This document shows positions 1 through 6,333 of a stretch of 10,972 bases of DNA, one piece after another. This DNA comes from Planctomycetota bacterium. GTDB taxonomy: Bacteria; Planctomycetota; Planctomycetia; Isosphaerales; Isosphaeraceae. A model generated the notes under the pieces. It did no database searches. It worked only from the letters and a program-made list of their open reading frames with translations, and was not told where the DNA came from. The stretch covers positions 1-10,972 of the forward strand of contig JAKAUH010000155.1 of the NCBI GenBank assembly GCA_021818605.1. Direction: 5' to 3'. Position numbers and translations under genes: made by a program. The number at the start of each line of letters is the position of its first letter. Within the stretch, counting starts at the first letter, position 1.

Positions 1-1370
1 TGACGGCCAACAGCGGCGTCGTCAGCCTCACCTCCGACGGCACCGTCATGATCGAGAACGGAGCGTCGATCACCTCGGCCTCGAACGACGTCTCGGTCCA
101 GGGGAACGACGTCTCCATCGACCCGACCTCCTCGATCAACGCCGCTGGACCGGGCTCGACATTCACAATTGCCGGCGGAGACGCGAATACCGGCGGCATC
201 GTCTCGATCCTCGGCACGCTTCGCGGCGGCGTCCCGGGCCACATCCTCGGAGGCAACGGCGCCGACAGCTTCGACATCGAACCGGTCACTTCGGCGCCGT
301 TCTCCGTCAACGGCGGGGCCGGCAACGATACGATCACGATCGCCCCAGGCACGGTTTTCGGCCCGGGCGGGCTCCCCGGCTCGATCGCTGTGGTCGAGTC
401 GGCCGGCATCGGCACGGACACCCTGAACATCAAGGGCGCGCCGGGCCAGGACGCAATCAACGTCGGTCCGCTATCGACGATCGTCAACGGACATCAGGTC
501 AGCTATTCCCCGTACATCCCGTCAATCAACGTCATCGGGAACGGAACGGACGACACGTTCATGGTGAGCCCATCGCCGTCGGCCACCATCCACATCACCG
601 GCGCCACCTCCGGGTCCGAGGGTACGCTCACCTTCGCCGCCCCGGGCACCGGCTGGAACAGCCCGACCGGCACCTCGGGGACATACACGGCGCCGTCGGG
701 CAGTGGATATCTCAACGTCGATTACTCCGGCATCGCGGCGACCGGAGTGCCTCAGGCCGGCGGTCTTCCGCAGGTCAGCAGCGTCACCTTCTACTATGGG
801 CCGTCGTACACCCCCGGCTCACCGCTGAACACTCTGGCCTCCTATACCTTCACCGGGGCCCCTCCGCGCGACCTGCCCTGGCAAGTCTGGGCGATTGCCT
901 TCAACTTCAGCGTGCCGGTCAAGGTGGCGTCGCCTTCGGCCCTCTCGTTCACGGGCAATGGGGCCCCGTCGATGCAGTCGGGCCAGGTGTCTCTCGCGAG
1001 CACCAATGGCGACAGCACCTGGACCTGGACGTGGACGAAGCCGATGACGGCGTCGAACGTCGTGGCGATCCTCAATCCCACCATGATCACCGCCGCCTCG
1101 AACTCCCACGAGGAACTGTTCGGCAACACGGCCGCCTCGGGACCCAACAGCTACGATCTGGCCCTCGAGGTCCTTTACGGCGATGTGGACGGCAGCGGAG
1201 CCGTGGACAACCGCGACGCTCTGATCGCGCTTTATGCCTCGTTCCAGGTCAAGGAGCCGATCCCGACGGCCTTCGTTGACATCAACGGAAACAAGGATCG
1301 CAACGGCAACCTCATCGTCGACAGGGCCGACTACGAGTCAATCGTCGGCCAGGAAGATCGCTCGTTGTGA
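1..1370 (+). CDS. C-terminal part of a large surface repeat protein with RTX-like motifs and dockerin-like tail (5' partial)
   Basis: The frame is open from the left edge (codons from position 3), so the ATG at 48 is probably internal and the gene starts outside the window. The first ~60 codons alternate short beta-strand phrases such as VSLTSDGTVMI and NDVSVQGNDVSI, as in filamentous-haemagglutinin-type beta-helix repeats. Two RTX-like nonapeptides follow: GGNGADSFD (about 249-275) and GGAGNDTIT (about 312-338). A beta-sandwich-like stretch (about 760-1090) ends in alternating T/W residues. The tail carries a dockerin-like calcium loop, DVDGSGAVDNRD (1182-1217), and a second Asp/Asn-rich loop beginning DINGNKDRNGN (from 1278). 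The product is likely exported and attached to the envelope or matrix. Surface role is inferred from composition and family resemblance. The substrate or partner cannot be read from this fragment. Confidence 0.82.
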   Translation, partial: TANSGVVSLTSDGTVMIENGASITSASNDVSVQGNDVSIDPTSSINAAGPGSTFTIAGGDANTGGIVSILGTLRGGVPGHILGGNGADSFDIEPVTSAPFSVNGGAGNDTITIAPGTVFGPGGLPGSIAVVESAGIGTDTLNIKGAPGQDAINVGPLSTIVNGHQVSYSPYIPSINVIGNGTDDTFMVSPSPSATIHITGATSGSEGTLTFAAPGTGWNSPTGTSGTYTAPSGSGYLNVDYSGIAATGVPQAGGLPQVSSVTFYYGPSYTPGSPLNTLASYTFTGAPPRDLPWQVWAIAFNFSVPVKVASPSALSFTGNGAPSMQSGQVSLASTNGDSTWTWTWTKPMTASNVVAILNPTMITAASNSHEELFGNTAASGPNSYDLALEVLYGDVDGSGAVDNRDALIALYASFQVKEPIPTAFVDINGNKDRNGNLIVDRADYESIVGQEDRSL

Positions 1371-1388
1371 ACCTTCCCGCTAGCCGGA

Positions 1389-1428
1389 GTCGAGACGGCG
1401 CCGCCAACGGAGGCGGCGCCGCCTCGAC
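1389..1428 (+). terminator. Strong GC-rich hairpin between the surface-protein gene and the PEP-CTERM gene
   Basis: Bases 1389-1405 pair with 1412-1428 around the loop AACGGA. The inner ten pairs (1396-1405 with 1412-1421) are perfect; there is one A/C mismatch (1395/1422), then six more pairs. No T-run follows, so it is not a canonical intrinsic terminator. It starts 18 bases after the upstream stop codon and ends 36 bases before the next start codon. It could end transcription, protect the 3' end of the upstream message, or lower read-through into the next gene. The pairing is read directly; the role is inferred. Confidence 0.65.
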
Positions 1429-1464
1429 CCGATATTCTCACCACCCGACTCCAGGAAGAGAACC

Positions 1465-2103
1465 ATGCTCGGTCTCAGAAAATTGCTTCGCCTGCTCGTC
1501 GTGCTGGCCGCCCTCGTCGCACCGCTCATGCTCGCCAGCCGCACCGACGCCGGCACCTACATCATCGTCCAGTCCGTGACCTCCGCGCCGGGCGCGGCTG
1601 GCTCCTTCACTGTCGATCTGGAAATCACCGGGAATACGACGGTCGATCTGGCGAGCTTCTCCATCGCCATCCAGGCCGACAAGGGAGTCCAGCTCACCGG
1701 CGGCGATAGCAACGTGTCATCTTATGTCTTCGGGACCAACAGCCTCGGCTTCACCTACACCCAGGGCCCCAACGCGACGAGTGCCACGATCGCTGACGTC
1801 TATAACCCGACCGCGACACCGCTGACGCTCGCCGCCGGCACCTATGGCCTGGGGGAGTTCGACTTCATCGCCCCGACCATCCAGAACACCTACGACCTGA
1901 CCCTCGAGTCACCCCAGAGCAGCCTGACGAATCCGTCGTTCGCGTCCATCGTCCCCGACTCTGTGACCAACGGAACGCTCACGGTCAGGCGAACCATCGC
2001 CTCCACGCCCGAACCGTCGACGGCGATCCTTTCGATGATCGCACTGGCCCTGGTGGCTGCAATCCGGTCACCGTTCTTCGCGGGGATCCGACGGATCTGG
2101 TAA
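1465..2103 (+). CDS. PEP-CTERM sorting domain protein with cohesin-like beta-rich body
   Basis: This is a 212-residue secreted protein. The N-terminus is a signal peptide: basic MLGLRK, a hydrophobic core to about residue 24, and a probable cleavage near ASRTDAG. The middle (about 31-175) is beta-rich and polar (SFTVDLEITGN, LASFSIAIQADKGVQL, GTYGLGEFDFIAP). Its order of strands loosely resembles a cohesin-type sandwich; that is a pattern judgement, not a search result. The C-terminus has TPEPST (181-186), a hydrophobic segment (187-200) and an Arg-containing end, the layout of a PEP-CTERM signal processed by an exosortase. No exosortase gene lies in the window. The start is supported by AGGAAG at 1453-1458, six bases before the ATG. 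It follows the surface-protein gene on the same strand and may share its transcript. Likely location is the cell surface or extracellular matrix. Confidence 0.85.
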   Translation: MLGLRKLLRLLVVLAALVAPLMLASRTDAGTYIIVQSVTSAPGAAGSFTVDLEITGNTTVDLASFSIAIQADKGVQLTGGDSNVSSYVFGTNSLGFTYTQGPNATSATIADVYNPTATPLTLAAGTYGLGEFDFIAPTIQNTYDLTLESPQSSLTNPSFASIVPDSVTNGTLTVRRTIASTPEPSTAILSMIALALVAAIRSPFFAGIRRIW

Positions 2104-2358
2104 CCGAAGCGCTCGATGTCGGCGCTGGCCGGCCGTGAACGATCCCGGATGCCCTCGATGATGTGAAGCGCAAGGCGGGAGGCCCTGCCAATCTCGCCCA
2201 GTTTCCGGTGGCGCACCGGCGCCGTCAATCGCCGGATGGAAAGCTCCGACGAGAATGCTGGCTTCCAGCGAGACGAGCCGCCGAGTGGCTCGACGCAGTG
2301 CGACCGAGGCGGTCGCAGAAGGGTCGGCTTCGGCGGTTTTGCCAGTCATCGTAAGCAA
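2104..2358. other. Gene-poor interval with clustered inverted repeats, between convergent PEP-CTERM gene and tRNA-Leu
   Basis: No coding frame here has recognisable family features; small open frames are present on both strands but look like GC-rich background. The interval contains perfect short inverted repeats: CCGGTG-3-CACCGG (2205-2219), CCGGCG-8-CGCCGG (2216-2235), CGAGCC-7-GGCTCG (2274-2292) and TGCGACC-5-GGTCGCA (2299-2317). The first two share bases 2216-2219 and cannot form together. Because the flanking transcripts converge, the hairpins may act as terminators in both directions. A small structured RNA is the alternative. Repeats are seen; function is inferred. Confidence 0.4.
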
Positions 2359-2445
2359 TGCCGGAGACAGGACTTGAACCTGCACGAGCATGGTTAGCTC
2401 ACTAGCCCCTCAAGCTAGCGCGTCTGCCAATTCCGCCACTCCGGC
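2359..2445 (-). tRNA. trnL: tRNA-Leu (anticodon GAG)
   Basis: On the minus strand the 87 bases fold into a class II tRNA. The acceptor stem GCCGGAG/CTCCGGC is perfect and the discriminator is A at 2359. The anticodon stem is CTAGC/GCTAG with loop TTGAGGG, giving anticodon GAG at 2411-2409, which reads CUC and CUU leucine codons. The long variable arm has a GAGC/GCTC stem, as expected for leucine tRNA. The T arm is GCAGG-TTCAAGT-CCTGT with one G-T pair. No 3' CCA is encoded (the next bases read TTG), so CCA must be added by nucleotidyltransferase. Confidence 0.97.
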
Positions 2446-2479
2446 GCGGGGTGGTTCCCCTATTCTCAAAGGTTGTACC

Positions 2480-2508
2480 ATCATGAAGATCGGGCGGCGT
2501 ACTGTCAA
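2480..2508 (-). promoter_or_regulatory. Predicted sigma70-type promoter of tRNA-Leu
   Basis: The minus strand has a perfect -35 box TTGACA (2508-2503), a 17-base spacer and CATGAT (2485-2480, four of six matches to TATAAT). It sits wholly within the 66-base gap between the aldolase stop codon and the tRNA. Initiation about seven bases downstream of the -10 would leave a 5' leader of roughly 28 bases for RNase P to remove. The tRNA therefore need not depend on read-through from the aldolase gene. Confidence 0.6.
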
Positions 2509-2511
2509 GTT

Positions 2512-3432
2512 TCATTCGGGGATTTGAATGGGCCGGGCGAACATCTCGAACGGCGCCAGCTCGCGGGCCAGGTTCGTCAGCTCGCCGGGCGAAAGGTTCC
2601 GTAGCGGAGCCCGCACGGGACCGCAGTCGATACCGATCAGCCGCATCGTCGCCTTGGAAGCCGTCATGAACCCATACCGCGAAAGGACTTCGATCATCCG
2701 GGCCGCCCGATGCTGCGCCGAGCGTGCCGTCGCGTGGTCGCCCGATTCGAAGGCCGTCATGATCTTCCGGTAATGCGGCCCGGCGAAGTTGTAGGTGCTG
2801 CCGACCGCCCCGTTGACGCCCATCGCGAGCCCGGCCAGCAGGAACTCGTCGAAGCCAAAAACGACCTCGAACTCGCCGCCCGATGCCGCCAGACACTCCT
2901 GCAGCTCGACCAGGTCGTTGTGCGAGTATTTCAGCCCCCGCAGGGTCGGGATTTTTGCTCGCCCTTCCACCAGGAATCGCGCGGCCGGAATCCGCACGTT
3001 CGTCATGCCGGGGATCTCGTAGTAGTAGAAGGGCAGGGGATCCGCCGCGGCGGCGATCGGCGTCATGAAGTCCACCAGGTCGGCGACGCCCGCCGGCTTG
3101 ATGTAGCTCGGCGCGACGGCCGCCACCGCGGCGGCGCCCGATTTCCTCGCGTGCTTCGCCAGCGCGATGGCCTCCGCCTGGCAGTTATGCCCGACATGGA
3201 CCGCGATCGCCATCGAATCCCCGGCCTCCCGCATCCAGCGGTCGCAAAGCGCCATCCGCTCGTCGCGAGTCAAGGACGAGAATTCCCCGGTCGTTCCGGC
3301 GACGAACACGGCGTTCATCCCGCACTCGCGAAATAACTCCACCTGGCGCGGGACGACCGAGACGTCCAGCTCGCCCGAACGGTCGAACGGAGTATGACAG
3401 GCGGGGATCAGGCCGGACAGCGGCGGTGGCAT
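2512..3432 (-). CDS. N-acetylneuraminate lyase / dihydrodipicolinate synthase family aldolase
   Basis: This 306-residue cytoplasmic protein has the usual length of class I pyruvate-dependent lyases with a TIM barrel. Family landmarks are in order: GTTGE (46-50, carboxylate-binding loop), FYYYEIP (135-141) with the catalytic Tyr138, GLKYS (166-170) with Lys168 as the Schiff-base lysine, and a C-terminal helical part (about 230-306). YYYEIPGMTNV is closer to the N-acetylneuraminate lyase branch than to DapA, so cleavage of a sugar acid to pyruvate plus an aldehyde is likely. The exact substrate is not settled; other keto-acid dehydratases or aldolases of the superfamily remain possible. The frame is open far upstream, but the start at 3432 (MPPPLSGLIP) is chosen because GGGAG lies eight bases before it and the barrel begins right after. 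It is divergent from the DUF1080 gene and upstream of tRNA-Leu. Confidence 0.88.
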   Translation of the reverse strand: MPPPLSGLIPACHTPFDRSGELDVSVVPRQVELFRECGMNAVFVAGTTGEFSSLTRDERMALCDRWMREAGDSMAIAVHVGHNCQAEAIALAKHARKSGAAAVAAVAPSYIKPAGVADLVDFMTPIAAAADPLPFYYYEIPGMTNVRIPAARFLVEGRAKIPTLRGLKYSHNDLVELQECLAASGGEFEVVFGFDEFLLAGLAMGVNGAVGSTYNFAGPHYRKIMTAFESGDHATARSAQHRAARMIEVLSRYGFMTASKATMRLIGIDCGPVRAPLRNLSPGELTNLARELAPFEMFARPIQIPE

Positions 3433-3440
3433 GTCGAGAA

Positions 3441-3445
3441 CTCCC
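3441..3445 (-). promoter_or_regulatory. Ribosome binding site fixing the aldolase start
   Basis: GGGAG on the minus strand is eight bases before the ATG at 3432. Upstream in-frame Met codons extend the frame by up to 137 residues, but that extension has no family similarity and would read antisense through the DUF1080 gene's start. This site supports the shorter protein. Confidence 0.6.
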
Positions 3446-3470
3446 GGTGGGAAACGGCGGGGCAAGTCCC

Positions 3471-3499
3471 AGTTTACGAGACGCCGGACCTCGACGCAA
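3471..3499 (-). promoter_or_regulatory. Candidate promoter of the aldolase gene
   Basis: TTGCGT (3499-3494), a 17-base spacer and TAAACT (3476-3471) fit a weak sigma70-type promoter. The implied leader before the ATG at 3432 is about 32 bases. It lies in the 148-base divergent region shared with the DUF1080 gene. The match is modest, three of six and four of six. Confidence 0.35.
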
Positions 3500-3514
3500 A
3501 TCGGCGGCGGGTGG

Positions 3515-3543
3515 TTGTCCGTGTCCGTCGCCCCGCGTACCAT
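3515..3543 (+). promoter_or_regulatory. Candidate promoter of the DUF1080 gene
   Basis: TTGTCC (3515-3520), a 17-base spacer and TACCAT (3538-3543) each match the sigma70 consensus at four of six bases. The implied leader to the ATG at 3581 is about 30 bases. Together with the minus-strand candidate 40 bases away it makes back-to-back divergent promoters. Confidence 0.4.
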
Positions 3544-3580
3544 CAACCCATGCCAACGGACCTCTGGGAGTCGCACCGCC

Positions 3581-4363
3581 ATGCTCCGGACGATGACCGC
3601 CTCGATTGCTTGCTTTCTCGCCGTCTGCTGTGCGTTCGCGCCCGCCCCGAGCCGCGGCGCGCCGGGAGACGACAACGGCTGGATTCCCCTGATCGGCGAC
3701 GATCCGCTGGCCGCCTGGCGTACGCCCACTGGAGGCTGGTTCGAGGCCGGCGGCGCCAGGATCGATCCCAAAAACGCCAGGAAGCTCGTACCGGTCGACG
3801 GCAAGGGCGTCATCATCAACGGGCGGAGTGGCAGGACGACCAACCTGCTGACTCGGGTGTCGTTCGGCGACGTCGAGGCGCACTTCGAGTTCCTGGTTCC
3901 TAGAGGGTCGAACTCGGGCGTGAAGTTCGAGGGCCTCTACGAGATCCAGATCGTTGACAGCCACGGAGTCGCCCGGCCCAGGGCCACGCACAGCGGCGGC
4001 ATCTACCCCCGGGCCGAACTGTTGCCCAGATACCACTACCTCGACGAGGGCACGCCTCCGAAGGTGAACGCGGCGCGGCCGGCGGGCGAGTGGCAGACCC
4101 TCGATGTCATCTTCCAGGCGCCTCGGTTTGACGGCTCGGGCAAGAAGATCGCCGATGCCCGCTTCGACAAGGTTGTGCTCAACGGGCAGATCATCCACCA
4201 GGACGTCGCCGTCAAGACGCCCACCGGCCACGCCTGGCACAACCGGGAAATCCCGCGTGGGCCGATCCTGCTCCAGGCCGATCACGGCCCGGTCGCGTTC
4301 CGCAACATTCGCGTCCGGCCGCTCGTTCGGTCCGACGATCCGGCCGGCCAGTCGAAGCCGTAA
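3581..4363 (+). CDS. Secreted DUF1080 (3-keto-disaccharide hydrolase family) protein
   Basis: This 260-residue protein has a signal peptide (MLRTMTASIACFLAVCCA, cleavage probably near residue 27) and one DUF1080 jelly-roll domain from about residue 32 to 248. Diagnostic phrases are FIxLIGDD-type opening GWIPLIGDDPLAAW (33-46), NSGVKFEGLYEIQIVDS (111-127), SGGIYPRAE (138-146), GEWQTLDVIFQAPRF (169-183) and GPILLQADHGPVAFRNI (227-243). The family is abundant in Planctomycetes and includes enzymes that cleave 3-keto-disaccharides; the substrate here is unknown. The start at 3581 is preferred over the in-frame ATG at 3431 because GGGAG (3566-3570) precedes it and it begins the signal peptide. Its stop codon is 11 bases from that of the convergent transglutaminase gene. 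Action outside the cytoplasm and a link to the divergent aldolase are inferences. Confidence 0.9.
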   Translation: MLRTMTASIACFLAVCCAFAPAPSRGAPGDDNGWIPLIGDDPLAAWRTPTGGWFEAGGARIDPKNARKLVPVDGKGVIINGRSGRTTNLLTRVSFGDVEAHFEFLVPRGSNSGVKFEGLYEIQIVDSHGVARPRATHSGGIYPRAELLPRYHYLDEGTPPKVNAARPAGEWQTLDVIFQAPRFDGSGKKIADARFDKVVLNGQIIHQDVAVKTPTGHAWHNREIPRGPILLQADHGPVAFRNIRVRPLVRSDDPAGQSKP

Positions 4364-4391
4364 GACTGGTTGACTCAGCCCTCGCCAGTCT
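4363..4391. terminator. Inverted repeat spanning two convergent stop codons
   Basis: AGACTGG (4363-4369) and CCAGTCT (4385-4391) form a perfect seven-base inverted repeat with a 15-base loop. The repeat overlaps the last base of the DUF1080 stop and encloses the stop codon of the transglutaminase gene. No T-run follows on either side. A bidirectional terminator is the natural reading given the convergent genes, but seven pairs with a long loop is only moderately stable. Confidence 0.4.
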
Positions 4392-5364
4392 GTTGCTGCT
4401 GGCCCTGTTGCTGGCGGAACGAGGAGGCCGGCAGGCCGCCGCGAGCTCGGGGACCTTGCCGCTGCGCCTGGAGCCAGGCGCCCGAAGACCAGGGAGCCTC
4501 CGCGATCGACCAATCGTCCCACCCCGCCGGGATTCGTTCGATGGCATCGACCTTCACGCTCACGCTGATCTTCTCGCTGGCGCGGCCCTTCCATAGCCCC
4601 TGGTTGGGCGGGACGTCCGAGTAGTCGCGCCCGATGGCGATCTTGACATGATCGTTGGCCGGATAGGTGTCGTGGGTGGGATCGACTTCAACCCAGCCGG
4701 CGCGGCCCGCCCAGACCTGGCACCAGGCGTGAGTGGCAACCTCGCCCGGCAGGTGAATGTAGCCGCTGACATACCGGGCCGGCAGGCCGATCCCCCGGCA
4801 GGCCGCGAGGAACAGATGGGAGAAGTCCTGGCAGACTCCTCGACCCAGGCGCAGCGCCTCGCCGACCGGGGTACGGGCGGTGGTGACCTTCTTCTCGTAA
4901 GCCAGCCGCGAGCGCACCGCCGCCATCAGCCTGGCGACGACCTCGGCCATCGAGCCCTGGCAGTCGGGCAGTCCTGCCACGAACTCGTCGAGCTCGGGCG
5001 TCCGGGCAACCAGCGGGCTGGGCAGGAGATACTCGATGGCCGACGCCGTGCGGAAATCGTCGTGATCCGGATCGAACCGGACGCGCTCCAGCCGGGCCAT
5101 CGCCAGCTCGGCCCGGTGCACCCGCACGATCGACGTCGCCCGGATCACCAGCTCACGGTAAGGCGTAAGGGTGTTAAACAGGTCCACCCGATTGCCGAAG
5201 CCGTCGCGGTAGATCGTCACCGGCGCCACGGGGAGCGTCCGCAGGTGATAGCCGAGGTTCGTCTGGTCCTCGTCCGTGGGAGGCGCCATCCGAACCTCGA
5301 AGACGGTCTCCGAGACCGGTTCGGTGTAGCTGAACTTCGTCTCGTGCAGGACGCGCAGGAGCAT
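4375..5364 (-). CDS. Transglutaminase-like cysteine peptidase/amidase of the ATP-grasp/alpha-E operon
   Basis: This 329-residue cytoplasmic protein has the bacterial transglutaminase N-terminal beta domain (about 1-85, beginning LLRVLHETKFSYTEPV) and the papain-fold core (about 150-245). The catalytic triad is visible as Cys178 in GRGVCQDFSH, His212 in THAWCQVW and Asp228 in WVEVDPTHD. Such bacterial proteins are thought to hydrolyse or rearrange amide bonds rather than cross-link proteins. The domain order and length are typical, apart from a C-terminal extension from about residue 296 rich in Gln and Gly, ending RQQQGQQQQTGEG. No signal peptide is seen. It is the last gene of a three-gene operon; its ATG lies only three bases after the alpha-E stop, so translational coupling is likely. 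The specific substrate, probably a peptide or amide made by the partner ATP-grasp protein, is inferred from neighbourhood. Confidence 0.93.
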   Translation of the reverse strand: MLLRVLHETKFSYTEPVSETVFEVRMAPPTDEDQTNLGYHLRTLPVAPVTIYRDGFGNRVDLFNTLTPYRELVIRATSIVRVHRAELAMARLERVRFDPDHDDFRTASAIEYLLPSPLVARTPELDEFVAGLPDCQGSMAEVVARLMAAVRSRLAYEKKVTTARTPVGEALRLGRGVCQDFSHLFLAACRGIGLPARYVSGYIHLPGEVATHAWCQVWAGRAGWVEVDPTHDTYPANDHVKIAIGRDYSDVPPNQGLWKGRASEKISVSVKVDAIERIPAGWDDWSIAEAPWSSGAWLQAQRQGPRARGGLPASSFRQQQGQQQQTGEG

Positions 5365-5367
5365 GAT

Positions 5368-6333
5368 TCACACCAGAAAAAAGGTGCGCTGGATTTCCTG
5401 CCCGACGCGACGGCAGATCGACTGGATCCCGTCGAGGAAGGGAAGGAGTCCGCGCTCGAAGATCTCACCGACGTCGATATATCGCAGCTCGCTCTCGAGG
5501 CGGCCGAGCAGCCGCTCGGCCTCGATCGCCACCTCGTCGTCGTCGCCGCCGACGATCTCGCGAAGCGACTCGCGGCACCTGGCCACGCAGAACCGCACGG
5601 CGCGAGGGAAATCGGGGTCGAGGACGAGGAAGCGGATGACGCTCAGCGGATCGACGCGGTCACGCTCGCTCCGCAGATAGGCGCCATAGGCCGAGCAGCT
5701 TCGCAGGAGGCCGGTCCAGCGCACGCTTTCGATCCCGGGTTCGCTGCCGCCGGTGCCCGATTCGGTCGCCATCGAGTCCTGGCACTTGGCGTGGAGGATC
5801 CGGCCCATCACGTCGACCCGCTCGAGGAACCGGCCGAGTTGAAGGAAATGATACACCTCATCGCGCGGCAGGGTGTTCTGGATCATTCCGTCAAACAGGA
5901 TGCACGAGTCCTTGATCGTGGTGTAGAAGCTCGACGGGCTCGAGTGGAACCGTCGGCGGGCCTTGGAGCTACAAAGATACAGATACAACCGGTTCGCCTG
6001 CCGCCAGGCGTCGACGCCGATCGACTCCTGCGTGCCGCGGGCGTTCTCGCGGGCGCGGGCGATCATCGAGAGGATCGACTGCATATTGCCGCGGTCGAAG
6101 GTCAGGAACTCGAGGTCCGCCGTCCGGTCGGCCGGCCCGTGAGATACGACGAATTCGGTGCGGCAGGCCAGGACGTTGAGCGCAATCTCGACGGGCGACG
6201 AACCGGATTCACCCGAGCGTCCCCCGGCGTCGAGCTCGAGATCCAGCTCGATGCCCAGCAAGCGCGCGACGTTCTCGGCTCGCTCGAGGTAGCGGTTCAT
6301 CCAGAACAGGTTCTCGGCGACGCGGCTAAGCAT
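5368..6333 (-). CDS. Alpha-E domain protein (DUF403)
   Basis: This 321-residue, almost wholly alpha-helical protein carries the alpha-E signature at both ends of its helical repeat: ENLFWMNRYLERAE (7-20) and FLQLGRFLERVDVMGRIL (163-180). The family phrase ARENARGTQESI (95-106) is also present. Conserved Glu and Arg residues in these helices define the family. No enzymatic reaction is established; it occurs next to circularly permuted ATP-grasp and transglutaminase-like genes in many bacteria and is presumed to be their partner. The start is well supported: GGAGG at 6346-6342 lies eight bases upstream, inside the preceding gene. The first eight bases overlap the end of the ATP-grasp gene (ATGCTTAG), a coupling arrangement. 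There is no signal peptide, so a cytoplasmic location is expected. Confidence 0.92.
   Translation of the reverse strand: MLSRVAENLFWMNRYLERAENVARLLGIELDLELDAGGRSGESGSSPVEIALNVLACRTEFVVSHGPADRTADLEFLTFDRGNMQSILSMIARARENARGTQESIGVDAWRQANRLYLYLCSSKARRRFHSSPSSFYTTIKDSCILFDGMIQNTLPRDEVYHFLQLGRFLERVDVMGRILHAKCQDSMATESGTGGSEPGIESVRWTGLLRSCSAYGAYLRSERDRVDPLSVIRFLVLDPDFPRAVRFCVARCRESLREIVGGDDDEVAIEAERLLGRLESELRYIDVGEIFERGLLPFLDGIQSICRRVGQEIQRTFFLV

Noticed and set aside
1020..1045. Short tandem GGACCTGGACGTGGAC-type repeat
   Set aside because: It simply encodes the alternating Thr/Trp beta strand of the surface protein; too short for a DNA repeat element.
2068..2391. Minus-strand open frame beginning MLVQVQVLSP
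   Set aside because: Its first residues are the tRNA-Leu 3' half read as protein, a familiar artefact; the rest has no family features.
2402..2896. Minus-strand open frame of 164 codons ending in RRSGGIGRRASLRG
   Set aside because: Its end is the 5' half of tRNA-Leu translated, and the rest is an alternative frame of the aldolase gene.
3431..3580. N-terminal extension of the DUF1080 frame
   Set aside because: The 50 extra residues precede a clear signal peptide and lack a suitable ribosome site; the start at 3581 is better.
3433..3843. N-terminal extension of the aldolase frame upstream of 3432
   Set aside because: The extra residues have no similarity to the family, overlap the divergent DUF1080 gene, and a good ribosome site supports the start at 3432.
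3185..4594. Minus-strand open frame of 469 codons
   Set aside because: It is antisense to the DUF1080 gene and overlaps the aldolase in another frame; composition is shadow-like and no domain is seen.
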